Source: Companilactobacillus zhachilii (GTDB taxonomy: Bacteria > Bacillota > Bacilli > Lactobacillales > Lactobacillaceae). From it: a DNA stretch of 64,000 bases. Of the stretch, positions 8,111-16,659 are shown in pieces (position 1 is the stretch's first letter; the number at the start of each line of letters is the position of its first letter). The stretch spans positions 558,001-622,000 of the forward strand of contig NZ_CP031933.2 of assembly GCF_003606365.2 (NCBI RefSeq), read 5' to 3'. Both the position numbers and the translations under genes were made by a program. Below the pieces are notes generated by a model that saw only the letters and a program-made list of their open reading frames with translations, was not told where the DNA came from and did no database searches.

Positions 8111-8881
8111 GTGGACAAAGAACAAACCATTAGTATGATTCAAATTCTAGTCATACTGCGTAAACACATCAAAGCCATCTTGGGGTCAACGATTATTGTT
8201 ACTTTAATTGCTGCGGGTATGACTTTCTTTGTGATGACGCCTAAATATAGTGCAACAACTGAAATTCTAGTTAACCGTAAGTTATCTTCTGACATGCAAG
8301 GAGCACAATTTCAACAAGTTCAGGCTGACATTCAGATGATAAGTACCTACAAAGACATCATCATCAGTCCAACTGTTTTAAAAGAAGTTAATCGTGATGT
8401 CAAATCGACAACCGGCTATCCTGGCTCGATGTCGAAACTAAAAAAAGCTTTAACAATTAGTAATTCTCAAAATTCTCAAGTATTTTCTGTAACGGCTAAG
8501 ACAACTAATCCGAAGACATCAGCTAAAATTGCTGATTTAACTGCCGAAGTTTTTAAGAAGAAAATTGGCAAAATCATGAGTATTAATAATGTTTCCATCG
8601 TTTCGGATGCCGTCGTCAATGATAATCCAGTCAGTCCTAAGAAAGCTTTGAACATTACGATTGGCGTGATTTTAGGCTTGTTATTAGGAATTGGTTTAGC
8701 ATTCTTGCTTGAATTGACCGACCGCACTGTCTCTTCCGAGCAATATCTCGTGGACGAACTTGGTTTAATCAATCTTGGTGTTGTTAATGAAATTGACCAA
8801 AAAGATATCGAACGGACTGTGCAGCACAAGAAATTTAGCGTACAGGTACCAGGGCAAAATTCAGCTAAAAGGAGGGTCTAA
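8111..8881 (+). CDS. Wzd/CpsC-type chain-length and kinase-modulator protein
   Basis: 256-residue membrane protein of the polysaccharide co-polymerase family. Two transmembrane helices (about 20-40 and 175-196) flank an extracellular Wzz-like domain; a Pro-rich motif just before the second helix (NPVSPKKALN) is family-typical. The cytosolic tail activates the separate BY-kinase encoded next. GTG start, chosen because GGAGGA lies 4 nt upstream. It opens the wzd-wze-wzb-priming transferase-LCP cassette controlling exopolysaccharide or capsule length and attachment. Confidence 0.88.
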   Translation: MDKEQTISMIQILVILRKHIKAILGSTIIVTLIAAGMTFFVMTPKYSATTEILVNRKLSSDMQGAQFQQVQADIQMISTYKDIIISPTVLKEVNRDVKSTTGYPGSMSKLKKALTISNSQNSQVFSVTAKTTNPKTSAKIADLTAEVFKKKIGKIMSINNVSIVSDAVVNDNPVSPKKALNITIGVILGLLLGIGLAFLLELTDRTVSSEQYLVDELGLINLGVVNEIDQKDIERTVQHKKFSVQVPGQNSAKRRV

Positions 8882-8882
8882 C

Positions 8883-9611
8883 GTGGCACTTAACCTATTT
8901 AAAAAGAGCGCTAAGAAATTAGACGATTATAGTTTGAAACATGGCGTAGGTTTAGTTGCCTACGATGATCCGAGTAGTGTAATCTCCGAGCAATTCAATA
9001 CCATTCGAACTAACATCCAATTTTCATCAATCGACAAAGAGTTACATTCGATTTTGTTTACTTCATCGGCTCCATCAGAAGGCAAGTCTACGGTCAGTAA
9101 TAACGTGGCAGTTAGTTGGGCTAAGCAAGATAAGCGAGTGATTTTAATCGATGCTGATTTAAGACGTCCGACTATTCACAAGACCTTCAATGTTTCAAAC
9201 AAAAGTGGTCTGTCTAATTTCCTGTTAGGAACAGCGAGTCTAGAAGAAGTTATTCAACCAACAATGATCGAAAATCTCTTTGTAATTACTAGTGGCCCAA
9301 CAGCCCCTAATCCGTCGGAGTTATTAAGTAGTAAAAAGATTCAAAAATTGTTTCAAATATTAACAACAAAATATGATTTTATGATCCTCGATGCGCCACC
9401 AGTCAATTCAGTAACCGATGCACAAATTTTGGCAACGAAAGTGGATGGCGTTATCTTGGTAGTTCCCCAAAAGATTGCTGATAAAACTGGTGTAACGCAT
9501 GCTAAAAAAGCTTTGGAAATAGTTCACGCCAATGTCTTAGGTGCGGTCATGAATCGTATGGCAAAAGATAAGATGAAGGGCTACTACGGTGGTCAGTATG
9601 GCGGCTATTAG
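8883..9611 (+). CDS. Wze/CpsD-type bacterial tyrosine kinase
   Basis: 242-residue cytosolic BY-kinase. Walker A SAPSEGKST (about 61-69), Walker A' LIDADLRRP, Walker B MILDAP, and a C-terminal tyrosine cluster ending YYGGQYGGY that is autophosphorylated in trans. Partner of the preceding Wzd modulator and substrate of the following phosphatase; the phosphorylation cycle regulates polymer length. The GTG at 8883 follows GGAGGG by a short spacer; an upstream in-frame ATG would overlap wzd by over 100 nt and was not used. Confidence 0.92.
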   Translation: MALNLFKKSAKKLDDYSLKHGVGLVAYDDPSSVISEQFNTIRTNIQFSSIDKELHSILFTSSAPSEGKSTVSNNVAVSWAKQDKRVILIDADLRRPTIHKTFNVSNKSGLSNFLLGTASLEEVIQPTMIENLFVITSGPTAPNPSELLSSKKIQKLFQILTTKYDFMILDAPPVNSVTDAQILATKVDGVILVVPQKIADKTGVTHAKKALEIVHANVLGAVMNRMAKDKMKGYYGGQYGGY

Positions 9612-9645
9612 AACGTTCATAGAATGAAAAAGGAGCAAGCATAAA

Positions 9646-10425
9646 ATGATAGATCTCCACAGCCATCTGTTACCAAAAGCTGACGATGGCAGCAATGACA
9701 ACTTTACAGCTCTAAGTTTAGCTAAAGTGGCTGTTGAGCAGGGGATCACACACTTGCTCTTAACGCCGCACCATTTTGATGGCAAATATCTAAATCATAA
9801 GTTAGATGTCATTCAAAAAGCCGCTCAATTACAAGCTGAAATAAATGAAGTCCGGTTACCATTACAGGTTTTTCCTAGTCAAGAAGTTCATTTGCATGGC
9901 GAATTGTTGGAAAAAATTGCGGCTGGAGATGTTCTTTTTATGGACGAAACGGAACGTTATCTCTTACTGGAATTGCCTCACAACACAGTGCCACAGTATA
10001 CGGAACAAATTGTCTTTGAACTGATGGCACGTGGTATTCGGCCAGTATTAGCACATCCAGAACGTAATCAATTGATCCAACAAGATCCGAAGCGTTTGTT
10101 TGAATTAATTAAATTAGGCTGTTTAACGCAACTGACTTGTGGTAGTTACCTAGGTATTTTTGGACAAAAAGTTCAAACGTTAACTGAAAAAATTATCCAA
10201 GCGAATCAAGGGTTTGTTATGGCCTCTGATGCACATAATTTTGACGGCCGCAGATTCTTGATGAAAGAAGCATTTGAACGTTTACGGATTGAGGCTGGGA
10301 TAGAAGTAGTGGAACGGATGCAACAAAATGCCATCGATATTATAAATGGCAATGATATCAGTGAAGTTGAAATTAAACATATTTCCTCATTACCCAAAGC
10401 CAAACGGAAAATTTGGCCGTTTTAA
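9646..10425 (+). CDS. Wzb/CpsB-type PHP-fold tyrosine phosphatase
   Basis: 259-residue manganese-dependent phosphatase of the polymerase-and-histidinol-phosphatase fold (YwqE/CpsB type), which dephosphorylates the Wze kinase. Metal-ligand motifs: MIDLHSHLLP (1-10) with DDG, TPHHF, the central SQEVHLHGEL, AHPERN and ASDAHN. AAAGGAG lies 10 nt before the ATG. It completes the kinase-modulator-phosphatase trio; the next gene begins 23 nt later. Confidence 0.92.
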   Translation: MIDLHSHLLPKADDGSNDNFTALSLAKVAVEQGITHLLLTPHHFDGKYLNHKLDVIQKAAQLQAEINEVRLPLQVFPSQEVHLHGELLEKIAAGDVLFMDETERYLLLELPHNTVPQYTEQIVFELMARGIRPVLAHPERNQLIQQDPKRLFELIKLGCLTQLTCGSYLGIFGQKVQTLTEKIIQANQGFVMASDAHNFDGRRFLMKEAFERLRIEAGIEVVERMQQNAIDIINGNDISEVEIKHISSLPKAKRKIWPF

Positions 10426-10448
10426 CACAAACTTTTAGGAGTGAAGCT

Positions 10449-11111
10449 ATGGAATATTTTCACGGTGATGAGAAAAGAATCGTTATTAAGAAACCATCTT
10501 TTGTTTATCCAATCGTAAAGATAATTTTTGATATTGTAGTGTCGCTGATGGCACTAATTTGCTTGAGTCCAATCTTTCTAGTGGTTTGGACGATGAACTT
10601 GGTTTGTAAATCGAATCGCGGACCATTGTTTTATCAACAGATTCGTGTTGGTTTACATGGTAAAAAGTTTGGGATGTATAAGTTTCGATCAATGGTTGTT
10701 GATGCAGAAGAGAAGCTGTATCAGGATAAGAAACTTTACGCTAAATATGTGGCTAATAATTATAAATTAAAGCCAGAAGATGACCCACGAGTAACCTGTA
10801 TGGGTCGCCTGTTACGTAAAACCTCGATTGATGAAATACCTCAATTTATCAACGTTTTAAAAGGTGACATGAGTTTGGTGGGACCACGCCCAGTTATAGA
10901 AGCAGAATTAAAGGAATATGATCAAGAGAAACTTTTATCTGTTAAACCCGGGGCAATGGGCTTATGGCAAGCATCTGGTCGAAGTCATATTGGTTATCCT
11001 GAACGTGCTCAAATTGAAATGCGCTATATCGACAAAGCCTGCATGTGTTTTGATTTCAAGATTATTGTCGGTAATTTTATTAGCGTTTTTAAAGGAAAGG
11101 GAGCCTATTGA
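10449..11111 (+). CDS. Priming undecaprenyl-phosphate sugar phosphotransferase
   Basis: 220-residue bacterial sugar transferase that moves a sugar-1-phosphate from UDP-sugar to undecaprenyl phosphate, starting repeat-unit assembly at the inner membrane. One N-terminal hydrophobic hairpin (about 28-50), then the conserved catalytic domain: KFGMYKFRSM, DDPRVTCMGRLLRKTSIDE(I/L)P, LKGDMSLVGPRP and KPGAMGLWQASGRS. It is the short, domain-minimal form. The ATG at 10449 follows TTAGGAGTGA; a TTG further upstream overlaps wzb. No flippase or repeat-unit glycosyltransferase follows, so the cassette is incomplete by itself. Confidence 0.92.
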   Translation: MEYFHGDEKRIVIKKPSFVYPIVKIIFDIVVSLMALICLSPIFLVVWTMNLVCKSNRGPLFYQQIRVGLHGKKFGMYKFRSMVVDAEEKLYQDKKLYAKYVANNYKLKPEDDPRVTCMGRLLRKTSIDEIPQFINVLKGDMSLVGPRPVIEAELKEYDQEKLLSVKPGAMGLWQASGRSHIGYPERAQIEMRYIDKACMCFDFKIIVGNFISVFKGKGAY

Positions 11112-11184
11112 GCAAAGTGCCAAACGTAATTTTCAAGTTGGTAACACGAATGAGGTCAATAAATAAGGTAAGGGAAAATGAATT

Positions 11185-12135
11185 ATGAAGAAAAATAGGC
11201 ATCATGTATTTAGAAATACTTTGATCACCTTCATTTTATTTATCATTGGTGGTAGCTCAGTCTATGGGATGACCCGTTATAACGGTGTAAAAAAGGCAAT
11301 TGATAGTTCTTATCATGAATCGGGTTTGAAAAAGCAGCGTAATGTTGGCAACCAATTACAAAATAAACGTCCGATTTCTATCTTGTTGATGGGAACTGAT
11401 ACAGGAGCTTTAGGACGAGACTATAAAGGTCGTACCGATAGTATGATGGTCATTACGCTGAATCCAACGGCGCAAAAAACTACGATTACTAGTATTCCAC
11501 GTGATACAGCGGTCAATATCCCTGAATATGGACTAGCTAAAATCAACGCTGCCTATGCCAATGGTCAGATTAAAACGGCTATTGTAACGGTTCAAAAACT
11601 TCTAAATGTGCCAATTGATTTTTATGCTTTGATCAATATGGGTGGCATGGAAAAAGTAATTGATCAGGCAGGCGGAGTTGAAGTAACACCAACCTTAAGT
11701 TTTGACTATGAAGATTATCATTTTCAAAAGGGTCAAAAAACATTAATGAATGGTACCAAAGCTCTTGCTTACTCACGGATGCGCTATGACGACCCCCAAG
11801 GCGATTACGGACGTCAAACGAGACAACGAGCTGTTTTGACAGCGTTATTTCAAAAGAGCAGTTCAATTTCAACTTTGTTAAATCAAAATTTTATTGATTC
11901 ACTTTCTGGTCAAACACAGACAGATCTGACTTTTTCTGACTTAAAAGAATTAGCTCAAGATTATCGTTCAGCAAGAAATGAAACAGATCAAACACATTTA
12001 CAAGGCCACGGCGAGTCGATAGATGACCAAAGTATGGAAGTTGTTGATAAAGCTGAATTGCAACGCGTGACCGACTTTATTCGAGGTAATTTGGATTTGG
12101 ATAAAGCCCCAACGGGAAACATTGAATATCGCTAG
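11185..12135 (+). CDS. LytR-CpsA-Psr (LCP) family phosphotransferase
   Basis: 316 residues, one transmembrane helix (about 10-30), extracellular LCP domain. These enzymes transfer polymers (teichoic acid, capsule) from undecaprenyl pyrophosphate to peptidoglycan. Hallmarks: LLMGTDTG, RTDSMMVITLNP, SIPRDTAVNIP, INAAYANG, and the Arg/Asp pocket residues in YSRMRYDDPQGDYGRQTRQR. As last gene of the eps cassette it likely anchors the polymer to the wall. It ends at a terminator followed by two family-A copies. Confidence 0.9.
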   Translation: MKKNRHHVFRNTLITFILFIIGGSSVYGMTRYNGVKKAIDSSYHESGLKKQRNVGNQLQNKRPISILLMGTDTGALGRDYKGRTDSMMVITLNPTAQKTTITSIPRDTAVNIPEYGLAKINAAYANGQIKTAIVTVQKLLNVPIDFYALINMGGMEKVIDQAGGVEVTPTLSFDYEDYHFQKGQKTLMNGTKALAYSRMRYDDPQGDYGRQTRQRAVLTALFQKSSSISTLLNQNFIDSLSGQTQTDLTFSDLKELAQDYRSARNETDQTHLQGHGESIDDQSMEVVDKAELQRVTDFIRGNLDLDKAPTGNIEYR

Positions 12136-12139
12136 TAAA

Positions 12140-12178
12140 GGGATGGGAAATTCACTAAAGAATTCCGCATCTTTTTTG
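12140..12178 (+). terminator. Terminator after eps cassette
   Basis: GGATGGGAAATTC pairs imperfectly with GAATTCCGCATC and is followed by six T. Confidence 0.75.
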
Positions 12179-12188
12179 GTTTAAATAT

Positions 12189-12370
12189 TCCGCCTCTGGG
12201 TGCGATAATTTTAGGCTGCTGTGGGGACCGGTTCGAGCCAAAATACGGTCTCGAACCTCGATTTTGAACTTCGCAAAGTACGCGAATTTCAAAACTCGTC
12301 CCGTGGTGTAAGAGCTAAAGCTCTAACACCACCTTCACTGCTGCCCAAAATTATCGCACCCAGAGGCTAG
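12189..12370 (-). repeat. Family-A cloverleaf palindrome, copy 3
   Basis: Minus orientation. The closing stem pairs GGTGCGATAATTTTAGGC with GCCCAAAATTATCGCACC, unlike any other copy in sequence. Arm 3 is GGTTCGAG/CTCGAACC. First half of an inverted pair with copy 4 (184-bp spacer). Confidence 0.92.
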
Positions 12371-12554
12371 GGTATTGTAGGTTGACGTTGTTTATATATA
12401 GTCGGGATTGATTTTCAATATTTAACTAAAGGTTGAAAATTTCAAAATAAATTTTAAATCATGATGATCTACTTTTTCAGAGTATGAAGATAGTAATTAC
12501 CATATATTCCTATTCCAAGTTAAATCTCAGTCTGTATAAAAAGCAACGAATAAA
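12371..12554 (+). other. AT-rich spacer of the copy 3/4 pair
   Basis: No ORF. A segment around 12415-12460 (TTTAACTAAAGGTTGAAAAT) resembles the sequence before copy 1 (TTTAACTGAAGATTGAAATG), so part of the spacer is itself repeated. It ends AACGAATAAACTAG, shared with copy 19. Confidence 0.5.
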
Positions 12555-12737
12555 CTAGCCGGAAGGAGCAAGAAAATTAGGACGCTGTGAAGGTGGCGCT
12601 ATGGCTTCAGCCATTACACCACGGGACGATCTTTGAAACTCGCGGTTTTTGCGAGGTTCAAAGTCGAGATTCGAGACCGCTCTTCGGCTCGAATCGGTCC
12701 CCACAGCGACCTAATTTCCTTACTCCTGGAGGCGGCA
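12555..12737 (+). repeat. Family-A cloverleaf palindrome, copy 4
   Basis: Plus orientation, CTAGCCGG to GGAGGCGGCA. Arm 1 TGGCGCTATGGCT/AGCCATTACACCA, arm 2 GAAACTCGC/GCGAGGTTC, arm 3 GATTCGAG/CTCGAATC. Ends 24 bp before the second synthase operon, so it probably lies in that operon's leader. Confidence 0.92.
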
Positions 12738-12761
12738 TTAACATATTAAATGAGGTAAAAA

Positions 12762-13628
12762 ATGAAATTAAAATCGGTTGATAATCTTATCTTTGTCGGT
12801 ATGGTTTTAATTTTGATCTATCAGTACGTTTTGCTCTATTTGAGTGTGCTTGAAGGGTCATGGTTAAACTTTTTGATTATATCGTTGGTCTTTATTGTAG
12901 GACTTGTTTTAGGACGAACGACTTATATTATTTTGGGAAGTGTTATTTCCTTTTTCAGCATGTGTGCTGGAGGATTTATTTTGGCACTGCCTTATACACG
13001 AGCAATGTTTTTCTGGGCCGGACTTGCTCTTTTGACAATTACGCCTTTGACAACTTATTGGATGTACTTGTTATATCATCAGTTGTTGAAACGTAAGGCC
13101 TTGGCACAAGAATTGGAACAATTGCAACGAGAGAGACCAGATTTGGAAGTTGTCACTGGAGCCTTGAATGCTCGGGCTTTAAATATTGCAGTGGCTCGTG
13201 AGTTGAAATTAGTTTATTACCATGAAGAGGATTACCGCTTTACTCTGACGATGGTTAAAATTGACTTTTTAGAAAGTATTATTAACTTCTTAGGTAATCA
13301 GAAGTTTAATAGTTTATTGCGGACGACGGCGGAACATTTGTTGAGTATCCTATTTACTGTTGATACCTTGTATTACTTAGGGTCCGGCCGGTTTGTAATT
13401 CTTTCACCAATGCTTGGCAAAGATAATGCACCAGTTATGAAACAAAAAATAAAGAGTCACATTGATGATATTGCTGAAAAGTTTGGCTTAGCACGGAATG
13501 CTTTAGTTTTGCGGATGGGTCAAATTACGTATTCATCTCAAGATAAGGTTAAAAATCGAAACGTTGAAGATACTTTGATCCAATTGGAGCGTAGTGCTGA
13601 GACGGATATCGTTAAAGAATATTTGTAG
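12762..13628 (+). CDS. Membrane protein with degenerate GGDEF domain, PssE-like (copy 2)
   Basis: 288-residue paralogue of the gene at 4162, same layout: four N-terminal transmembrane segments, coiled linker, GGDEF-like domain. The signature reads GSGRF instead of GGDEF and the I-site position again reads FTVD, without the Arg. The C-terminal 100 residues are almost identical to copy 1, while the membrane part has diverged (for example IVGLVLGRTTYIILG). This suggests constraint on the cytosolic domain. GAGGT precedes the ATG. It is preceded directly by family-A copy 4, unlike copy 1 of the operon. Confidence 0.75.
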   Translation: MKLKSVDNLIFVGMVLILIYQYVLLYLSVLEGSWLNFLIISLVFIVGLVLGRTTYIILGSVISFFSMCAGGFILALPYTRAMFFWAGLALLTITPLTTYWMYLLYHQLLKRKALAQELEQLQRERPDLEVVTGALNARALNIAVARELKLVYYHEEDYRFTLTMVKIDFLESIINFLGNQKFNSLLRTTAEHLLSILFTVDTLYYLGSGRFVILSPMLGKDNAPVMKQKIKSHIDDIAEKFGLARNALVLRMGQITYSSQDKVKNRNVEDTLIQLERSAETDIVKEYL

Positions 13629-13639
13629 GAGGTAGTCAA

Positions 13640-13795
13640 ATGTTATTATTAGGAAGTTTTACTTGGCTCTTTCCATTCAGTTTTGTAGTGACGGTATTCT
13701 TCGGTATTGTTGTGTTTGTCTTATCTGTTTGCTGGTGGGTAATTTTTAAGCGGACGATTCGATGCTTTAATACGGAGGACAAACGTCATGATTGA
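13640..13795 (+). CDS. 51-residue membrane peptide of synthase operon (copy 2)
   Basis: Single-pass membrane peptide matching the one at 5041: LGSFTWLFPFSF, a hydrophobic core to VCWWVIF, then KRTIRCFNTED. AGGAGGT precedes the ATG at good spacing. The 8-nt overlap with the following GT2 start is exactly preserved, so coupling was inherited with the duplication. Most sequence change is within the membrane core (V/F/I exchanges), consistent with a real, selected protein. Confidence 0.8.
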   Translation: MLLLGSFTWLFPFSFVVTVFFGIVVFVLSVCWWVIFKRTIRCFNTEDKRHD

Positions 13796-15086
13796 TTGGT
13801 TATATGTGATTGCTATTATTACGATTTGGCTATCCATTGTGATGACAATCATAACAATTTCCGGCGCTGTTATTTTTATCTTTAAGCATTTACATCACAC
13901 AGATATTGATAATTTACCGCCATTGAAACGTTATCCCCATGTAACTTTGGTTGTTCCGGCGCATAACGAAGAGTTAGTTATTCAAGATACCGTGCGAGCA
14001 ATTTTGCATTTGAATTATCCTAAAGATCGAGTAGAATTGTTAGTTTATGCCGATAATTGTAACGATGAAACGGCGCAACGGGTTCGTGAATTAAGACAGA
14101 AGCCAGAGTTTATTAACAATAATTTTCGAGTAATTGAACGAACCGGGACAGGTGGTAAAGCTGGGGTTTTGAATGATGCTTTAAAAATTGCAACCGGTGA
14201 ATATATCGGTGTCTATGATGCTGATGCAGCACCAGAATGTAACGCCTTGTACTTTTTGATTGCTAAAATTTTAGAAGATCCAGAACGTTATGCGGCCGCT
14301 TTTGGCCGAAATAAAACTAGAAATTATCAACAAAATTTCTTGTCACGGTGTATCAACTTAGAAATTGTTAATACGCAGCGGATTCAACATACTGGATTGT
14401 GGCAATTGTTTAAAATTGGCCGAATTCCTGGAACCAACTTTATTATTAACAAAGCAATTGTTCAATCTATTGGTGGCTGGAATAATGGGGCCTTGACTGA
14501 AGATACCGCTATTTCATTCAGTTTGATGCATGCGGGAAAGTTAATTGCGTTGGCACATCGCGCCGAAGCTTTTCAACAAGAACCAGAAACGCTATTTGCT
14601 TACTATAATCAGCGAAAACGTTGGGCTCGTGGTAACTATGAAGTTATTCTGGACAATGTGAAACATTTGTTTGATAAGACACCTTGGCGAATTAAACTCG
14701 AAGTCGCATATTACCTTTGTACTTTCTTTTGGTTCAACGCGGCAATCATTATTTCCAATGTCATTTTTGTTATTAACATGAGTTTGGCAGCGGTACATGT
14801 TTTTTATCCACAGATACAACAACTAGTTTCGCTAAGTATGCCATTGTCAATTTTATTTATGGTCAATTGGTTCTTAATGTTCTTCTTGTATTTATTACAG
14901 ATGAATATTGCTTTAGCCAGTGATTATGGTCAGGCAACGGTGAAGAATTTCTACTACACATTGATCTCGTATTTCACTTATGCACAGCTATTTGTGGTCG
15001 TATCAATCGTGGCTATTTTTGACATGATGCGGGATAAAATTTTGGGCAAACACGATACCAAATGGTATAAAACACAGCGCTTTTGA
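13788..15086 (+). CDS. Processive family 2 glycosyltransferase, exopolysaccharide synthase (copy 2)
   Basis: 432 residues, same length as copy 1 at 5186 and collinear without gaps. All catalytic motifs are kept: VPAHNEE, YADNCND, DADAAPE, TEDTAISF, NQRKRWARG. Differences concentrate in the loop before the last transmembrane helices (INMSLAAVHVFYPQI against SNLGFSFIHTFLPHI) and the C-terminus. Same topology: one N-terminal and about four C-terminal helices. It probably makes the same or a closely related beta-linked polymer; whether both copies are expressed together cannot be judged. Confidence 0.88.
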   Translation: MIDWLYVIAIITIWLSIVMTIITISGAVIFIFKHLHHTDIDNLPPLKRYPHVTLVVPAHNEELVIQDTVRAILHLNYPKDRVELLVYADNCNDETAQRVRELRQKPEFINNNFRVIERTGTGGKAGVLNDALKIATGEYIGVYDADAAPECNALYFLIAKILEDPERYAAAFGRNKTRNYQQNFLSRCINLEIVNTQRIQHTGLWQLFKIGRIPGTNFIINKAIVQSIGGWNNGALTEDTAISFSLMHAGKLIALAHRAEAFQQEPETLFAYYNQRKRWARGNYEVILDNVKHLFDKTPWRIKLEVAYYLCTFFWFNAAIIISNVIFVINMSLAAVHVFYPQIQQLVSLSMPLSILFMVNWFLMFFLYLLQMNIALASDYGQATVKNFYYTLISYFTYAQLFVVVSIVAIFDMMRDKILGKHDTKWYKTQRF

Positions 15087-15100
15087 TGGGAGGCTATTAA

Positions 15101-16264
15101 ATGAAACGATATAGATACCAGTGGTTAACAGTTGGTTTGGTTATTTTGGTAGCTTCCGCAATTGGAGTAGCGATTTATGACACCAAATCACCTGCTAGTA
15201 CGCCAGGAGTAGGTTCCGCTATCATTGAGAAACGCTATCAAGAGTGGAAAAAGCTTTATTTACAAGGCAATGATCAGCAAAAATTTGTTAAAACAAACGT
15301 TGGTAAAAAGGATCAGACTTTGTCAGAAGCACAAGGTTATGGAATGCTGATTTCAGTTATGGCGGCTAAGCAAGGCTTTGGCAGCCAAAAAACGTTTGAC
15401 CAATTGACTCGTTATTACGTAAGACATCAAATTAGTGAAAATAATCCGCTCATGGCTTGGCGTCAAAATCAAGATGATATTGCGATGGTCAGTAATAAAG
15501 CTGAGAAAACGAGTGCGACTGATGGTGATTTAGATATTGCCTATGCACTGATTTTGGCTGATGAAAAATGGGGCAGTAAAGGCGAATTAAAGTATAATCA
15601 ATTAGCTAAACGATTGCTTACAGCCATTCAAAATCAGGAAATCAACCAACGGACACATTTACCGAAAGTTGGTAACTGGGCAACTATGTCTCAAAACGAA
15701 AATTTAGTTCGGACTTCTGACTTGATGACGGCCTATTTCCGTAAATTTGCAAAATATACTCAAGATTCACGTTGGAATAAAGCCGTCCAAAATAGTCAGA
15801 TCATTTTGAAAAAACTAAGCAGTCAACATAAGACGGGATTAATGGCAGATTTTGTGACCGTAAGTGGTGAAAGATTACAGTTGGGGACAGTTAAGCCCAA
15901 ACAAGTCGCCTCTAAGTATGATAATCAATATGGTTTTAATGCTTGTCGAATTCCTTGGCGTGTAGCGTATGACTATCAAATTAGTAACAGTCAAGTAAGT
16001 CGAAAAATTGTGGAAAAAATGGATGATTTTTTTGCAAGTCAAAAACGGGTTACGGCAGTATACAGTTTGAGTGGTAAGCCATTAGAGGAGTATGAGAACA
16101 CTGCTTTTACAGCCCCGATAGCTTATGCGGCACAAGTTACTTTGAATTCAGAATTGAAGGCTCGTTATACGAAAAAATTGACGGCCCGTATAACAGCAGA
16201 TGATTATTATCCAAATACGGTTCAGATGGCTGCTTTATTAACAAGCGGTAGCATCGGTCAGTGA
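15101..16264 (+). CDS. Family 8 glycoside hydrolase (copy 2)
   Basis: 387-residue paralogue of the GH8 at 6500 with the same N-terminal anchor, catalytic Glu in LSEAQGYGM and signature SATDGDLDIAYAL. GGGAGG lies before the ATG. It is the most diverged gene of the duplicated set by eye (many substitutions in 110-135 and 190-330), as expected for an extracytoplasmic enzyme. It ends the operon; the first terminator-like hairpin is at 16378 after a mosaic of repeat fragments. Confidence 0.88.
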   Translation: MKRYRYQWLTVGLVILVASAIGVAIYDTKSPASTPGVGSAIIEKRYQEWKKLYLQGNDQQKFVKTNVGKKDQTLSEAQGYGMLISVMAAKQGFGSQKTFDQLTRYYVRHQISENNPLMAWRQNQDDIAMVSNKAEKTSATDGDLDIAYALILADEKWGSKGELKYNQLAKRLLTAIQNQEINQRTHLPKVGNWATMSQNENLVRTSDLMTAYFRKFAKYTQDSRWNKAVQNSQIILKKLSSQHKTGLMADFVTVSGERLQLGTVKPKQVASKYDNQYGFNACRIPWRVAYDYQISNSQVSRKIVEKMDDFFASQKRVTAVYSLSGKPLEEYENTAFTAPIAYAAQVTLNSELKARYTKKLTARITADDYYPNTVQMAALLTSGSIGQ

Positions 16265-16563
16265 GAGTGGGACAAAACATTTTTTGCACCCAGAGACTAA
16301 TACATTCGTTATTTTAAATACTATGTAACTAACTAATTCGATAAAAAGTGCTATATGATTTGAGATTTAACGTACTCAAAAGGCTAGATATTTTTTCTGG
16401 AGGATGTATACCAAGAAAAAATATCTAGCCCTTTTTATGTTTGCTTCTATAACCAAAGTTGAGAAAGAACCCGATTTTGGATTGCTGGTGCTATTTGGTT
16501 TAAGCGGAAAAAGCTATGTTTTGTTCCACGGTTATGCTGCATGTTTAAAGACAATAGTAGTTT
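16263..16563. repeat. Mosaic of repeat fragments (B end, A remnant, C hairpin, partial B)
   Basis: In order: GAGAGTGGGACAAAACAT (family-B end), TTTTTGCACCCAGAGACTA (inner end of a minus family-A copy), an AT spacer, the family-C hairpin 16378-16437, the segment TCTATAACCAAAGTTGAGAA also seen at 41911, and a partial family-B copy (from about 16470 through TTTAAGCGGAAAAAGCTATG to TTTAAAGACAATAG). Confidence 0.6.
16378..16437 (+). terminator. Family-C hairpin, terminator-like
   Basis: AAAAGGCTAGATATTTTTTC pairs with GAAAAAATATCTAGCCCTTT, then T-rich. Serves the second synthase operon. Confidence 0.7.
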
Positions 16564-16586
16564 TTATCTCAAAGTTCTATTTTTTA

Positions 16587-16616
16587 TTGACAAAGCAGAA
16601 CATATGTTCGTATAAT
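16587..16616 (+). promoter_or_regulatory. SOS promoter with LexA box
   Basis: TTGACA (16587-16592), 18-bp spacer, TATAAT (16611-16616). The spacer contains GAACATATGTTC followed by G (16598-16610), an excellent match to the Gram-positive LexA/DinR box CGAACN4GTTCG except for its first base. LexA there would block polymerase; DNA damage would induce the operon. Confidence 0.9.
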
Positions 16617-16659
16617 GAAAAATGAAGATAAGCATTAAACGCAGAGGAAGTGTAAAACG

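Noticed and set aside
12587-12781. ORFs lying within family-A copies (12587-12781, 41514-41804, 51103-51369, 54110-54367, 57870-58148, 58282-58464)
   Set aside because: They are translations of the repeat (peptides like ALWLQPLHHGTIFE and SRLGFELR recur). No ribosome sites, and stems change without regard to codons.
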